From Sapria himalayana (Eukaryota > Streptophyta > Magnoliopsida > Malpighiales > Rafflesiaceae): a DNA stretch of 64,000 bases. The notes under the pieces are model-generated. The model was not told the origin of the DNA. It did no database searches and saw only the letters and a list, made by a program, of their open reading frames with translations. A program made the translations under genes and the position numbers. The DNA lies in contig JAREIK010003356.1 in the NCBI GenBank assembly GCA_029783825.1, positions 566,035-630,034 of the forward strand, given 5' to 3'. Below are positions 21,661 to 35,672 of the stretch, in pieces (position 1 is the first letter of the stretch; every line of letters starts with the position of its first letter).

Positions 21661-22495
21661 TATCTAGATATATAGACCGATAGATTGTCAAATAGATAGG
21701 AAGAATGATGTGCAAATAAATTGATAGATAGACAAATAGATAGACATATACACAGATATAAAGATGAATAGATAGATAAATAAAAAGATAGATGATAGAT
21801 AGATATATAGACATAAAGATAGACAAGATAGATAGACAGATAGATTTATAGATATATTGATAGACAGATAGATAGACATAAAGATAGATAGATAGATAGA
21901 TATACAAAGAGATAGATCGATAGATAGAAATATAGACATACAGATAGATAGATTGACAGATAGATTGACAGATAGATAGAAAGATAGATAGACATACATC
22001 TAGATATACAAATATTTTGATATATAAAAAGATAGATAGAGAGAGATTGATATACAGATTGATAGAGAGATAGACAAATATTTAGAGATTTAGAAAGATA
22101 GACAGATAGACAGACAGATCAGATTAATAGATAGATAGATAGATAGAAAAATAGATAGATAGATATATAGAATATAGATAGATAGAGAGATATATAGAGA
22201 AATAGTTAGATAGATAGATAAATAGACAAATAGATAAATATATAGTTCTATAGATAAATAGATAGTTAAATTGATAGACAAATAGATAGATAGATAGATA
22301 GATTGATAGACTGATTGATAGACTGATTGATAGATAGATTGTTAGAAAATTTAATAGATAAATTGATAGACAAATTGATGGACAGATTGATAGATAAATA
22401 GATAGGTTGATTCGTAGATAGATAGATAGACAGATAGATAATAGATTTTTAGATAGATACATAGATAGATAGACAGATAGTTCATAGATATATAA

Positions 22496-22526
<31 letters not shown>

Positions 22527-23024
22527 GATAGATTATTTGATAGATAGAAAGATATACAAATATATGGCGAGATAGATATACTGACAGATATATATAGATA
22601 TATAGATAAATAAATAAATAAATAAATAAATATATATATATATATAATTATAGATATATAGATAGATAGAGAGATAGACAGATAGCCAGATAGATAGATA
22701 ATTAGAATGATAGAAAAATTAATAGAATGATTGATATAAAGATTTATAGACATATTAATTGAAAGATTAATAGACATATTAATAGATAGATTGAAACACA
22801 GATAGAAAGTGAGATATATAGAAATATTGATAGAAATATATAGATAGATAGATAGAAATATATATAGATAGATTGATAGATTATTAGATAGCTAGATAAA
22901 TAAATAAATAGTTTGATAAATTATAGATAGATAGATTAATAGAGAGATATAAAGATAGATAATCAGATAGATATATAGAAAATTGGATATATAGTTTGAA
23001 AGATATATAAACAGATAGTTAGAT

Positions 23025-23077
<53 letters not shown>

Positions 23078-23911
23078 TAAATATAGATAGATATATAGAT
23101 ATACAAAATGATAATTTAAAAGAATGATAGAATGATAAATAGATAGATATATAGATTGATAGATAGAGAAATAAAGATAAAGATAAATGAATAGATATAC
23201 AAATAGACAGACGGATAGATAGATATATAGATAGACATGTAGTTAGATAAAAACATATTCATATAGAAATGTAGATAAATAAATAAATAGATAGACAGAT
23301 ATATAGACAGATAGATCGATAGAAAGATAGATATACTAATAGATAGATAGATAAACAGATAGATAGATTGAGAGATAGATAGATAGACAGATAGACAGAA
23401 AGATATACCGATTGATAGATTGATTGATATACATATTGATAAAATGATTGATATACATATTGATAGATAGGTTGAATGATAGGTTGATAGACATATAGAT
23501 AGATAAATAGATATATAGATAAATAGATAGATTGATAGATAAAAAGATAGACAAATAGATTTACATATAGATAGGCAAAAAGATAGACAAAAAGATAGAT
23601 AGTTATAGAGATAAATAGATAGATTGATAGAAAAAAATATAAATCTAGATAAACAAATAGATAGATAGACAGATAGACATATAGATAGATAGATAGACAA
23701 TAAGATTAAAAAAATAGACAGAAATATACAAGCTAGATTGATAGATAGAATTGATAGAGTGATTGATAGTTAGATTGATAGATATATTGATAGACAGATT
23801 GATAGACAAATAGGTAGATTGACAGATAGATAGATAGATAGACAGAAACATAGATCCATAGATATATAGAAATATAGATACTAAGATAGGTAAGTAGATA
23901 GATAGATAGAT
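21661..23911. repeat. (GATA)n tetranucleotide array 3
   Basis: Degenerate TAGA/TAGATTGA/CAGA repeats with the purine-rich strand on top, including TA-rich runs near 22616-22647 and 23022-23075. It ends at CACAATAAG, the terminus of copy D. The minus-strand low-complexity frames are not genes. Confidence 0.97.
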
Positions 23912-24290
23912 CACAATAAGAAAAATCTCATATAGTTAGGGACAATTCCCTAGCTAAATGGGCATTTTCCATCGCTAAATGGGAAATAGCAATGGATTAA
24001 CGATAGATCAGTTCCCTATCTAAAGTGCTGATCACTAAAATGTAGCGAGGAAAAATATCCCTAGCTAAAAATTTAGCGACGGAAAAATCACTTGCAAAAA
24101 AAACAAATTCCCTAGCTAAACGAAAATAGCAAGGAAAGATTCCCAAGCTAAAGTGATGGTCGCTAAATTTTAGCGACGGAAATGGTCCCTCGCTAAAAAA
24201 ATGTAGTGACAGAAAAATCCATTGCTAAAATAAAGATTTCCCCTGCTAATTTAGCAAGGGATTTTTCCCTATCTATTTTAATTTCATAAC
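23912..24290. repeat. Subterminal repeats of copy D
   Basis: About ten blocks of CCCTAGCTAAA, TTAGCGACGGAAA and CCCTCGCTAAAA appear in both orientations, as in element end E at 37909-38340. These are candidate binding sites for the family's TNPA-like protein. Confidence 0.75.
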
Positions 24291-24319
24291 TATTTTCAGA
24301 ATTTAATTTATTAAAAATT

Positions 24320-25610
24320 TTTTTAATTAAATAATTTAATATTTTAAAATCAAATTGAATAAAAAATGAAGCTATACATAATTTATAATAAACAACAATA
24401 AAATCATTTAATAACTTATTCTAATTCAATATTTTACATAATCGAAACAAAAAAAAATAGAATTTTATTACATCTTATTTATCAATGTATCTACCGACAC
24501 TACATAAAATATAATATATTCATTCATTGATGTTGCTTTCTTTCCCTCTACTCCTGTGATAACCATTTTTCTACTGCGACAAAGCTGTCCGAGTCACGGT
24601 ACATATTGTCTAGTAAAAAATCTAATCATTTATACAAGCTTTGTATGAGGAACAATGCAGTATCATATTTGTAAGAAATTTAAACCACTCAGTCAGATTA
24701 AAATAAAAAAAAAGATATGCTTTGATCAATATATAATCCTACAGTATATTTGTAAATATATACTAGCATTTCACTCGTACATATATTACTACAGTATATG
24801 TACATAAAAACTATAGAATTATGTGTACATATATACTAAGTACAAATATACTTAGTATATATGTACATAAATTACTATAGTATTATATGTATGTATATAC
24901 CAAATTTATTCGTATGTATATACAGCATTTGTTGCTGTTGCTGTTACTCTCCCTACCACTGCCGCTCCTACCACCGCTACCATTGCCATTATCGCTGCCA
25001 ATATCACTGTTGCTGTTGGCATAGTTGCCGCTGCCTCTGCTATCGCAACTATCACCGATGCCGCCGTCGTGGCTGCCGCCGCGACCCCCACCGTAGGTAT
25101 TGTCCCTGCATTCCATAGCTGCCACTGCTGCCACTAGCACCACTACCACCGCTGCCAGCGCTACTACTACCCCTGCCCCTATTGTCGCTGCCACCACTGC
25201 CGCCTCTGCCATTGCTGCCGCTGCTTCCGGTGCTTCCACTGCTACCACCTCTGCCAATGCTGCTTCGGGTGCAGCCACTACTACCGCTGTTGCTGCCGCT
25301 ACCTCCGCTATCACTACTCCTGCCACTCCCACCGATGCCGCTGCCACCACTATTGCTGCTGCTACTTTCGCCGGTGCCGCAGCCACAAATGCCGCCACTA
25401 CTGTCAATGTCGGTGCTACCATCACTGCCATTGCTGTCACTATTGCTTCTGCTACTGCTACTAATTATAGGCTTTTACATACCTATAATATACTAAAACT
25501 ATACCAAAAAAATTCGAAGACACACAAACATATTCACAAATATATAAAAATAGTTATTATACACATGAACAAACACATATTAAAGTTGATTGTCATACAG
25601 CTTAAACTAA
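24320..25610 (+). repeat. Trinucleotide unit D1
   Basis: Module order: AATTTAATTAAATAATTTAA, AT-rich DNA, a conserved block (about 24490-24700, with CATTGATGTTGCTTTCTTTC and ACAAGCTTTGTATGAGGAAC), TA-rich palindromes, a GCY trinucleotide array (24921-25465), then TTTTACATACCTATAATA, ACACACAAACATATTCACA and TTGATTGTCATACAGCTTAA. The unit is then repeated as D2. The conserved block is the best preserved part in all copies. Confidence 0.8.
24921..25465. repeat. Degenerate GCY trinucleotide array in D1
   Basis: About 180 triplets of GCC, GCT, ACC, ACT and CCG types. It opens frames of 173 (plus) and 185 (minus) residues over the same bases, rich in Ala, Thr and Val. It is the longest and most GC-rich island in the window; I judge it non-coding. 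Confidence 0.9.
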
Positions 25611-26780
25611 AATTTAATTAAATAATTTAATATTTTTATATTAAATTTAATAAAATCAGAATCTATAAATGAAAATTTTAAATTAAACAAAAAAAATTCA
25701 TTTAATAACTTATTATAATACAATATTTTAAATAACTAAATCAAAAAATTAACAAAATTATATTATATCTTATTAATCAATGTATCTACCGACTGTACAT
25801 AAAGTATAATCTATCAATGCATTGACGTTGCTTTCTCTTTCTCTGCTCCTCCGATCACCAACATTCTACTGTGAAAATGCTGTTTGAGTAACCATGCTTC
25901 ATGTCTGTTGAAAAATCCCTTCACTTATACAAACTTCGTATGAGAAACAATGCGGTAACACATTTGTAAGAAATTTAAACCACTCAATCTAATAAAAATA
26001 AATTAAAAAATCTACATTTTGATAAATATATATTACTGTAGTAAATATGTACATATATAGTAGCATTTCACTCGTACATATATTACTACAGTATATGTAC
26101 ATATAAACTATAGTATTATGCATACATATATACTGATTCCATATATACTCAGTATATATGTACATAAATACTATAGAATTATATGTACATAAATACGGAC
26201 TATATATGTACGTATATATCGCATTTGTTGCCGTTGTGCTACTCTTGTTGTTGTTGTCGCTCTTACCGTTGCTGCTGCTACTAGTGCTGTTGCTACCACT
26301 ACAGGTGCCACTACTGTCACTGCTGCTACCGGTGCTTCCGGTGCACCGCTGCTACTAGTGCTGCCGCCGCTGCCGGTGCTAATGCTGCCACCGCCACTAA
26401 CGCCACTGCCGCCGCCGCTCCACTACCACCACTGCTGCTGGTGTGCAGCCACTACAGGTGTTGCTGGTGCGCAGCCACTACAGGTGTTGCTGGTGCTGCA
26501 GCCGCTGCCAGTAATGGCACCGCTGCATGTACTACCGGTGCTGCCGGTACTACCAGTGCTGCCGCCGCTATTGTCACTACCGCTCCTGCTACTGCTACAA
26601 CTTCTGCTAATAGGCTTTTACATACCTATATTAGGCTAAAACTCTGCCCAAAAATCCGAAAACACACAAACATATTCACAGATATATAAAAATAGTTATT
26701 ATTGACATGAACAACCACACATTAAAGTTTATTGTCATACAGCTTCAATACAATTTTAATTAAATAATTTAATATTTTAA
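25611..26780 (+). repeat. Trinucleotide unit D2
   Basis: It repeats the D1 modules in the same order with about 1.15-1.3 kb spacing: the conserved block at about 25780-25980 (TGCATTGACGTTGCTTTCTC, CTTCGTATGAGAAACAATGC), palindromes, a shorter GCY array and the ACACACAAACATATTCACA tail. The unit ends at the first TCTA repeat of array 4. Confidence 0.8.
26226..26610. repeat. Degenerate GCY trinucleotide array in D2
   Basis: About 128 triplets, with an internal 24-bp near-perfect duplication around 26440-26490 (GGTGCGCAGCCACTACAGGT type). It is shorter than the D1 array and is not assignable to a protein. Confidence 0.88.
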
Positions 26781-27749
26781 TCTATTTATATATCTATCTA
26801 TTTATATATCTATCTATCTATTTATATATCTTTCAATCTATTTATTTATATATATGTCTATCTATTTGAGTATCTATTTATTTATCTATCCATCTATCTA
26901 AAAGTATAATAATATCTAAATCTATTTGCCTATTTATCTATCTGTCTATCAATCAAACAATATATTTATCTTACAATCAATGTATCAATATGTCTATAAA
27001 TCTATCTTTCAATCAGTCCATCAATCTTTCTTTCAATCTTTCTATCTATCCTTTGATCTATTTGTTTATCAATCTATATATCATTCTATTTATTTATATC
27101 TCTATGTATTTTTATTTCTATATGCCAATATATTTTTCTATCTATATATTTGTATATCTATCTATCTATTTATCTTTTTTATTTATTTATATTTCAATTT
27201 GTCTATATATCTATTTATCTATCTGTCTTTCATTATATTTATCTATCTGTCTATCTATCTATATATCTATCTATCTATCTATCTCCATATCTATCTATTT
27301 ATTTATCTATCAATCCATTTCTCTATCTATCTATTAATATGACAATCTAAATGCCTATCTATATGTTTATCTATCTATATATCTATCTATATATGTATCT
27401 GTCAATCTATATATCTATTATATCTATTTATCAATCAATCTATCTATTTTTCTATCTATATGTCTATATATCTGTTTGTCTATATGTATATTTCTCTATC
27501 TATCTATGTATCTATCTATCTAATAGACTATATATTTGTTTGTCTATCTTTTTATCTATATGTATATTAATATGTTTATCTATCTACCGATCTATCCATA
27601 TTTCTATATATTTATATGCAAATCTATTTGTCTATATATGTCTATCTATCTACCTATCTTTCTATTTGTCTATCTATCAGTCAATTTATCTATCTTTCTA
27701 TCTATTTGTGTATCTATCTATCAATCTATCTGTCTATCTATCTGTCTTG

Positions 27750-27791
<42 letters not shown>

Positions 27792-27873
27792 ATCAATCTG
27801 TCTATCTATAAGTCTATCAAATTATTTATCAATTAATCTATCTATCCATATGGCTATCTATCAATCAATCTAT

Positions 27874-29110
27874 GATTGTTTCTATCAATCAATCAATCTA
27901 TCTCTCTATATATCTATTTATCTATCTATCTTTCTATCTTTTTATAAATATGTTTACTAATCTAATTGTCTATTTGTATATCTATCCGTCAATATTCTTG
28001 TCAGTCTATCTTCGTGTCAATTTTGTATCTTAGAATCTATCATTCTATCTATCTATTTGACTATATATCTTTGTATCTATCTATATATCTTTATGTCTAT
28101 CTTTCTATGTATCTATATAATTGTCTATCAATCAATTTATCTATCTGTCTATCTATCTATCTATCTTTATGTCTATCTTTCTATGTATCTATATATTTGT
28201 CTATCAATCAATTTATCTACCAGTCTATCTATCTATCTATCTATCTATCTGTCTATCTATGTATCTATCTATCTATATGTCTATCTTTCTATCTATTTAT
28301 TGGTATGTCTAGGTATCTTTCTATCAATATGTCTATCTATCTATCTATCTATCTATCTATATATCTCTCTATCTATTTATATATATTTCTATCTATATAT
28401 CTATCTAACTATCTTTCTTTCTTTCTTTCAATCAATCAATCTCTCTATCAATGTGTATATCAATATATCTTTTAATCTATCTATGATTGTTTCTATCAAT
28501 CAATCAATCTATCTCTCTATATATCTATTTATCTATCTATCTTTCATTCTTTCTATAAATCTGTTTACCAATCTAATTGTCTATTTGTATATCTATCCGT
28601 CAATATTCTTGTCAGTCTATCTTTGTGTCAATTTTGTATCTTACAATCTATCATTCTATCTATCTATTTGACTATATATCTTTGTATCTATCTATATATC
28701 TTTATGTCTATCTCTCTATGTATCTATATAATTGTCTATTAATCAATTTATCTATTTGTCTATCTATCTATCTATCTATCTATCTTTATGTCTATCTTTC
28801 TATGTATCTTTATATTTTTCTATCAATCAATTTATCTACCAGTCGATCTATCTATCTATCTGTCTATGTATGTATCTATCTATTTATATGTCTATCTTTC
28901 TATCTATCTATTGGTATGTCTAGGTATCTTTCTATCTATATGTCTATCTATCTATCTATCTATATATCTATCTATCAATCTATATCTCTATATATCTATC
29001 TATCTATATATCTTTCTATCTATCTATATATATTTCTATCTATATATCTATCTAACTATCTATCTATCTTTGTTTCAATCAATCTCTCTATCAATGTGTA
29101 TATCAATATA
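27874..29110. repeat. 611-bp segmental duplication inside array 4
   Basis: GATTGTTTCTATCAATCAAT starts at 27874 and at 28485. The irregular phrases that follow (CCGTCAATATTCTTGTCAG, GTGTCAATTTTGTATCTTA, GGTATGTCTAGGTATCTTTC) recur in the same order. A 76-bp sub-duplication (TTTATGTCTATCTTTCTATG) occurs within each copy. The two copies differ by scattered substitutions and small repeat-number changes. Confidence 0.9.
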
Positions 29111-29936
29111 TCATTTAATCTATCTATCAATATTTCTCAAATTCTATCTATCTATTTATCTATGTGTCTATCTTTCTGACTTTCTATCTATATATTTATT
29201 TGTCTAACTATCTATGTATCTATCTATTTGTCTATCTATCTATCTAACTATCTGTCAATCTAACTGTTTATCTATTTATCTATCTATCAATCTATTTATT
29301 TATCTATCTATCTTTATATCAATCTGTTTATCTATATATCTGTCAATTTGTATATTATTCTATCGATCAATCTATTTTTCAATCTAACTATCCATTTGTC
29401 TCTATATCAGTCTATCAATCAATCTATCTATCTATCTCTATATTTTCTTTCTTTCTATTTGTCTATCTATCTATCTATTTATTTATCTATCAGTGTACGT
29501 ATCTATTAGTGCTTCTTTTTGTCTATCTATCTATCTATCTATTTGTCTATATATCTATCTGTCTGTCTATCTATCTATTTATCTATGTTTATATCTATCT
29601 ATCTATCTATCAATATATCTATCTATCTATGTAACTATCTATATATTAATCAAACTTTTATCTGTATATCTTTCTATCTATCTGTATATGTATCTATCTA
29701 TCTAAATGTCGATGTATCTATCTGTCAATAAATTAATCGTAAAGTTGTCTATATTTCTATCAATATATTTATCTATATATCAATCTATCTTTATTTCAAT
29801 CAATCTATCTTTCTTAAAATTTGTATATTAATATGTATATCATTCAGTATTTTAATCAATCTATCAATATTTCTATCAATATTTCTATCAATCTTTCTAT
29901 ATATCTATCTATCAATTTTTGTATCAATTTATATAT

Positions 29937-30000
<64 letters not shown>

Positions 30001-30103
30001 TTGTCTTTATATCTATCTATATATCTATTTGTCTATATATCTATTTATCTATTTGTATATATATATATATCTATCTATATTATAATGTTTCTATCTATAT
30101 ATC

Positions 30104-30134
<31 letters not shown>

Positions 30135-31309
30135 CTTTCTTTCTAATTATTTGTCTATCTATTTGTCCATCCATCTATCTATTTGTTTATCTTTCTGTCT
30201 AACTATCTATCTATTAATCTATCAAATAATCTACCTATCAATTTGTCTAGCAATCTTTATATAAATATGGCTATCTATCTCTCTATCTATATGTCTATCA
30301 ATGTGTCTATCTCTCTATTATCATTATATATATCTATCTATGTCTCTGTGTAACTATCTATCTATCTATTTATCTACTTGTCTCTCTATCTCTCTATCTG
30401 TCTAACTATCTATCTATCTATCTATATTTCTATCAATCAATCAATCTGTCTATTTATTTGTCTATCTATCTATCTATTTATTTATCTATCTCTCTGTCTA
30501 TCTATCTATCTATCTATCTATTAGTATATCTAGTTGGTATCTATCTATCTATCTACCTTTATATCTATCTTTGTATCTATCTATCTATATATATGTCTAT
30601 TTAGTTATTTGTCTATCATATCAATCTGACTATCAATATGTCTATCAATCTATCTATCAATCTTTCTATCAATATGTTAAATAATCTTTTTATTAATCTA
30701 TCTATCTATCTACTATCTATGTATCTATTTATTTGTCTGTCTATCTAACTATATATTTATTTGACTATCTATCTGTCAATCTATCTGATTATTTATCTTT
30801 TTATATATCTATATGTCTATCTATCTATCAATCTATCTATCTACATTTCTATATATATATATATATCTATCTATCTATTTATCTATCTATCTATTAATTT
30901 TTTATCTAAATTTGTATCTATATATCGATCTATCTATCGATATATCTATTTGTCAATCTATCTGTCTATTTTATCTTTCTATCTAGCTGTCTATCTATTT
31001 TTATATCTACTTGTTTATATATCTCTCTATCTATATGTCTATCTATCTGTCTAGCTATCAATCTATCTATCTTGTTATCTATCTATCTATTTGTCTATCT
31101 ATCTATATGTATAAAATCTATCAATCTATCTATCTATATATTTATCTTTCTATCAATCAATCACAATCTATCTATCTATCTATATTTTTATCTATCTATT
31201 TGTCTATCTATCTGTCTATCTATATGTCTATCTACCCATCTATCTATCTATATATCTATCTTCTATCTAAGTTTCTATTTATGTATTTGTGTATCTATCT
31301 ATCTATCTG

Positions 31310-31340
<31 letters not shown>

Positions 31341-32833
31341 CTCTATCTCTCTATCTATATTTCTAGCAATTTATGTATTTATACGTCTATCAAATTGATT
31401 ATCAATCTGTCTATCATTCTATCTATCAATCTGCCTATCAATCTGTCTATCATTCTATCTATCAATCTGACTATCAATCTTTGTATCACTTTTTTCTATA
31501 TCTATCTAGTTATTTGCATATAAATCTATCTATCTATCTATCTCTCAATGTATTTTTCTTTCTATCTGCCTATATATTTGTCTATCTATCTATCTATCTA
31601 TATATCTATCTATCTGTATATCTATATGTCTGTCTGTATATCTATCTATCTATATATCTCTCTATTTATTTATCTATCTATCTATCTATCTATCTATATA
31701 TCTGTCTATTTATTTATATATCAATTTAACTATCTATATGTCTTGTCTATCTGACTATTTATCTTTCAATCTTTTTATCTGTCTATCTATCTATCTAACT
31801 TTTTATTTGTCTATCTATCTATTAATTTGTCTATCTAATTGTGTATCTATATATCGATCGATCTATCTATTTATATATCTATTTATCAATCTATCTGTCT
31901 ATTATATATTTCTATATATTTGTATATTTATTAGTCTATGTATTTGTCTATCTATTTATCTATTTTAATTTCTATTTGTATATATATCTCTATATCTATA
32001 TGTCAATCTATCTATCTATCAATTTGTCTATTAAAAAAACTATATGTATAAAAATCTATTGAAATATCTTTCTATCTTTATTTCCATCTATATATTTGAT
32101 TATCTATCTGTCTATCTATATGTCTATCTACCTATCTTTCTATCTATCTATATATATTATATCTAACTTTCAACCTATTGATTTGTGTATCTATCTGTTT
32201 ATCTACATACATATCTATATATCTTTCTACCAATCTAAGTATCAATAGTCTATTAAATTAACATTCAACTAGCTATCATTATGTCTATCAAACTAGTGAT
32301 AAATTTATCTATCTATTTGTCTTCCAATCTATATCTCATTCTTTCTATCAATCAAACTATCTATCTATCTATATATCTATCTTTCTTTCATTATTTTCTA
32401 TCTATCTATCTGTCTATCTATTTGTCTATCTATCTATCTATCCATCTATTTGTCTATCTATCTATCTATATGTTATCTATCAATTTATATTTTTATTTAT
32501 CAATCTATTTATTTTTCTATCTATTTGTCTATCTATCTATCAATCTATAAATATATCTATCTATCTATCTACCTATCTATCTACCTATATATCTATATAT
32601 CGATCTATTTGTATATATATCTTTATATATATAAATCTATATTTCCATCTTTTTATCAATCAAAATATCTATCTATCAATTTGTCTCTTAACATGTATAT
32701 CCATCTATTTTTAAATCTCTCTTTCAATATTTTTATCAATCTTTCCATCTATCTATCTATATATATGTCTAACTATCTGTCTTTCTATCGGTCTATCTAT
32801 CTGTATATCTATCTATCTATCTATCTTTCTATC

Positions 32834-32868
<35 letters not shown>

Positions 32869-34640
32869 ATCTATTTATCAAACTATCTTTATATCTAGCT
32901 CTCTATCTATATATCTTTCAAATTTTCTATCAATCTATCTATCCATCTATCTATCTTTCTTTCTTTATTTCTTTCAATCATTCAATCAATCTATCTCTCT
33001 ATCTATATTTCTTTCTTTCATTGTGTCTGTCTATCTATCTGTCTATTTATTTGTTTGTTTGTATATCTATCTATCACATTTTCTATCTATCTATATGTAT
33101 ATATATGAGTCAATCTATCTATCTATATAGCTATTAGACTTTGTATCTATCTATTTGTTTAACTATATTATTTATCTATCTATCTATTTAAATGTCTATC
33201 TATCAATGTATATACCTATGTATCAATCATTATATGAATCATTCTATCTATCTGTCAATTTATCTATCTATCTATTTATCAATATATATGTCTATCTATC
33301 TATCTATCTATCTGTCTGTCTGTCTTTCTATATCTATATTTTTGTATCTATCTATCTAACTATGTATATTTTTAGCAATAAATCTGTCTATCAATCTACA
33401 TATACATATATATGTATGTTTTTTCCTATTTATCTATGTATTAATTTGTTTAACTTTCTATCAATATATATATATATATATCTATCTATTTATCTACCAA
33501 TCTAACTATTTGTCTATGTAATTGTGTATCTCTCTAGCTATCTATCTATTTTTCAATCAATCAATTAATCTATCTGTATATTTATATGTCTATCTATCGA
33601 TATTTTCATCTATTTTTTATCTATCTATATGAATATATATGTGTAAATCTATATAGATATCTATATATTTGTCTACCTATATGCCTATTTATCAGTCTAT
33701 CTACATTGTTTATCTATTTATCTATTTATTTATCTATCTATCTATATATCTATCAATCTATCTATCTGTATATCTATTTGTCTATCTATCTCTTTATCTA
33801 TTTTTCTATTTGTATATATATCTCTTTATCTATCTATCTATCTTTTAATCTATCTGTCTATGTAATACTTTATCTATCTAATTGTTTCTCCATCTTTTTA
33901 TATGTCTATAAATCTGTCTATCTATCTATTTATAAATCTATCTATCTATATTTCTATGTTTTTATCTTTCTATTTGTCTATCTATAAATCTAAATATCTA
34001 TCTATATATGTATCTATTTGTCTGTCTATCTATCTGTCAGTCAATCTGTCTGTTTATCTATCTATCTGTCTATATATATGTTTATATTTTCATCATATAT
34101 CTATATATCTATGTGTCAATCTATCTATCTGTCTATCAATTTGTCTATATATATGTCTATTAATCTCTCTATCATTCTATTTATAAATATGTCTATTAAT
34201 CTTCTATCACTCTATCTATCAATCTGTCTATCCATCTGCCTATCTATTGATCTATATATCCATCCTTTTATATTTCTTTCTATAAATCAATCAATCAATT
34301 TGTTTATCTATTAGTTTATCTATATATCTATTTGTCAGTTTTTCTATTTGTCTATCTGTTTATTTTTTTATCTATTTATCTATAAATCAAGCTAACTATC
34401 TGTTTGTTTATCTTTTTGTCTATACATCTATCTATATATCTACATATCTTTCTATCTATCAATTTGTTTATATATTTGTCTATATATAAGTCTATTTATC
34501 TATTTGTCTGTCTGTCTATTATTCTAATTATATATCTATCTATTAATTTATCTATCTTTCAATCTGTCTGTCTATCTAACTATGTATCTTCTATCTATCA
34601 TTCTTTCTATATATATTTGTATGTGTCTGTCTATCTTTAT

Positions 34641-34661
34641 GTATATATATATATATATATA

Positions 34662-34689
<28 letters not shown>
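34641..34689. repeat. (TA)n-(TC)n compound microsatellite
   Basis: About 22 bp of TA is followed by about 28 bp of uninterrupted TC within the tetranucleotide array. Confidence 0.95.
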
Positions 34690-34692
<3 letters not shown>

Positions 34693-35150
34693 ATATTTCA
34701 CACTATGTCTATTTATCTAACTATGTCTATTTATATATATCTTTCTATATTATATATATATCTATCTATCATTCTTTCTATCTGTATGTATCTCTCAATC
34801 TATCTATCAATCTATATATATGTCTATTTATCTGTCTATTTATCTGTCTAATTATCAGTCTATATATAAGTCTATCTATCTTTCTATTTATCTATCTATC
34901 TATCTATATATCTATCTAAATATCTATCTTTATATCTATGAATATATGTAACTGTCTATCGATCTATCTATATATCTATATATCTATCTATCTATCTATA
35001 TATCTATCTATTTTTCTATCTTTATATATATCTATCTATCTAACTAACTATTTATTTATAAATCTATTTGTCTATCTATCTATTAATCTATTTATCTATC
35101 TTTCTGTCTGTCTATCTATTTATCAATCTATCCATCTATCTATCTAATAA

Positions 35151-35155
35151 CATGT

Positions 35156-35197
<42 letters not shown>

Positions 35198-35210
35198 ATA
35201 TATCAACATG
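35151..35210. repeat. 60-bp near-perfect palindrome
   Basis: CATGTTGATATATA on the left is mirrored by TATATATCAACATG on the right, with a (TA)n core broken once by CT. The GC-containing arms make this a true hairpin or cruciform candidate rather than just a TA run. Confidence 0.92.
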
Positions 35211-35602
35211 TATTTCTTTATATCAAACTATCTTTCAATCTATCTATCTATCTATCATTCATTCTATCAATATGTCTATTTTTTTATCTATCTATCTATC
35301 AATCAATTTATCAATCAATCAATCAATCTGCCTATTTATCTCTCTATTTAACTGGTATTCTATCTGTCTATTTATTTATTAATCTATATGATATTCTATC
35401 CATCTATCTTTCTATCAATCTATATCTATCTACCTATCAATTTGTAAATCTATCGTTTTGATATTCTTTTTATCGACCTATATAATAATCTGACTATCTA
35501 TCTAGCAATTAATTTATATATATATCTATCTATCTATATATTTATCAATCAATCTATCTATCTATCTATCTCTTTAACTATATGTTTATCAATCTATAAA
35601 TC

Positions 35603-35672
35603 AATTTGTCTATCAATTTGTCTTTCAATTTGTCTTTCAATTTGTCTTTCAATTTGTCTTTCAATTTGTCTG
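35603..35672. repeat. 12-bp tandem repeat CAATTTGTCTTT
   Basis: Five or six near-identical 12-bp copies form a locally homogenised block three times the basic 4-bp unit, showing recent local amplification inside array 4. Confidence 0.9.

Larger units (their letters stand above)
23912..26780 (+). mobile_element. Non-autonomous CACTA element copy D, 3' truncated
   Basis: It starts CACAATAAGAAAAATCTC (CACTACAAGAAAA worn at two bases) at the edge of array 3. Subterminal repeats to about 24290 use CCCTAGCTAAATGGG, CATCGCTAAATGG and TTAGCGACGGAAA. The interior is two tandem copies of the trinucleotide unit. It ends at 26780 without a terminus, running straight into array 4 of opposite polarity. 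Confidence 0.75.

Noticed and set aside
24883..25621. Ala/Thr/Val-rich proteins of 170-185 residues
   Set aside because: Open frames exist on both strands and in several phases over the GCY triplet array, and the flanks carry no conserved coding sequence. Kept only as a repeat with a note.
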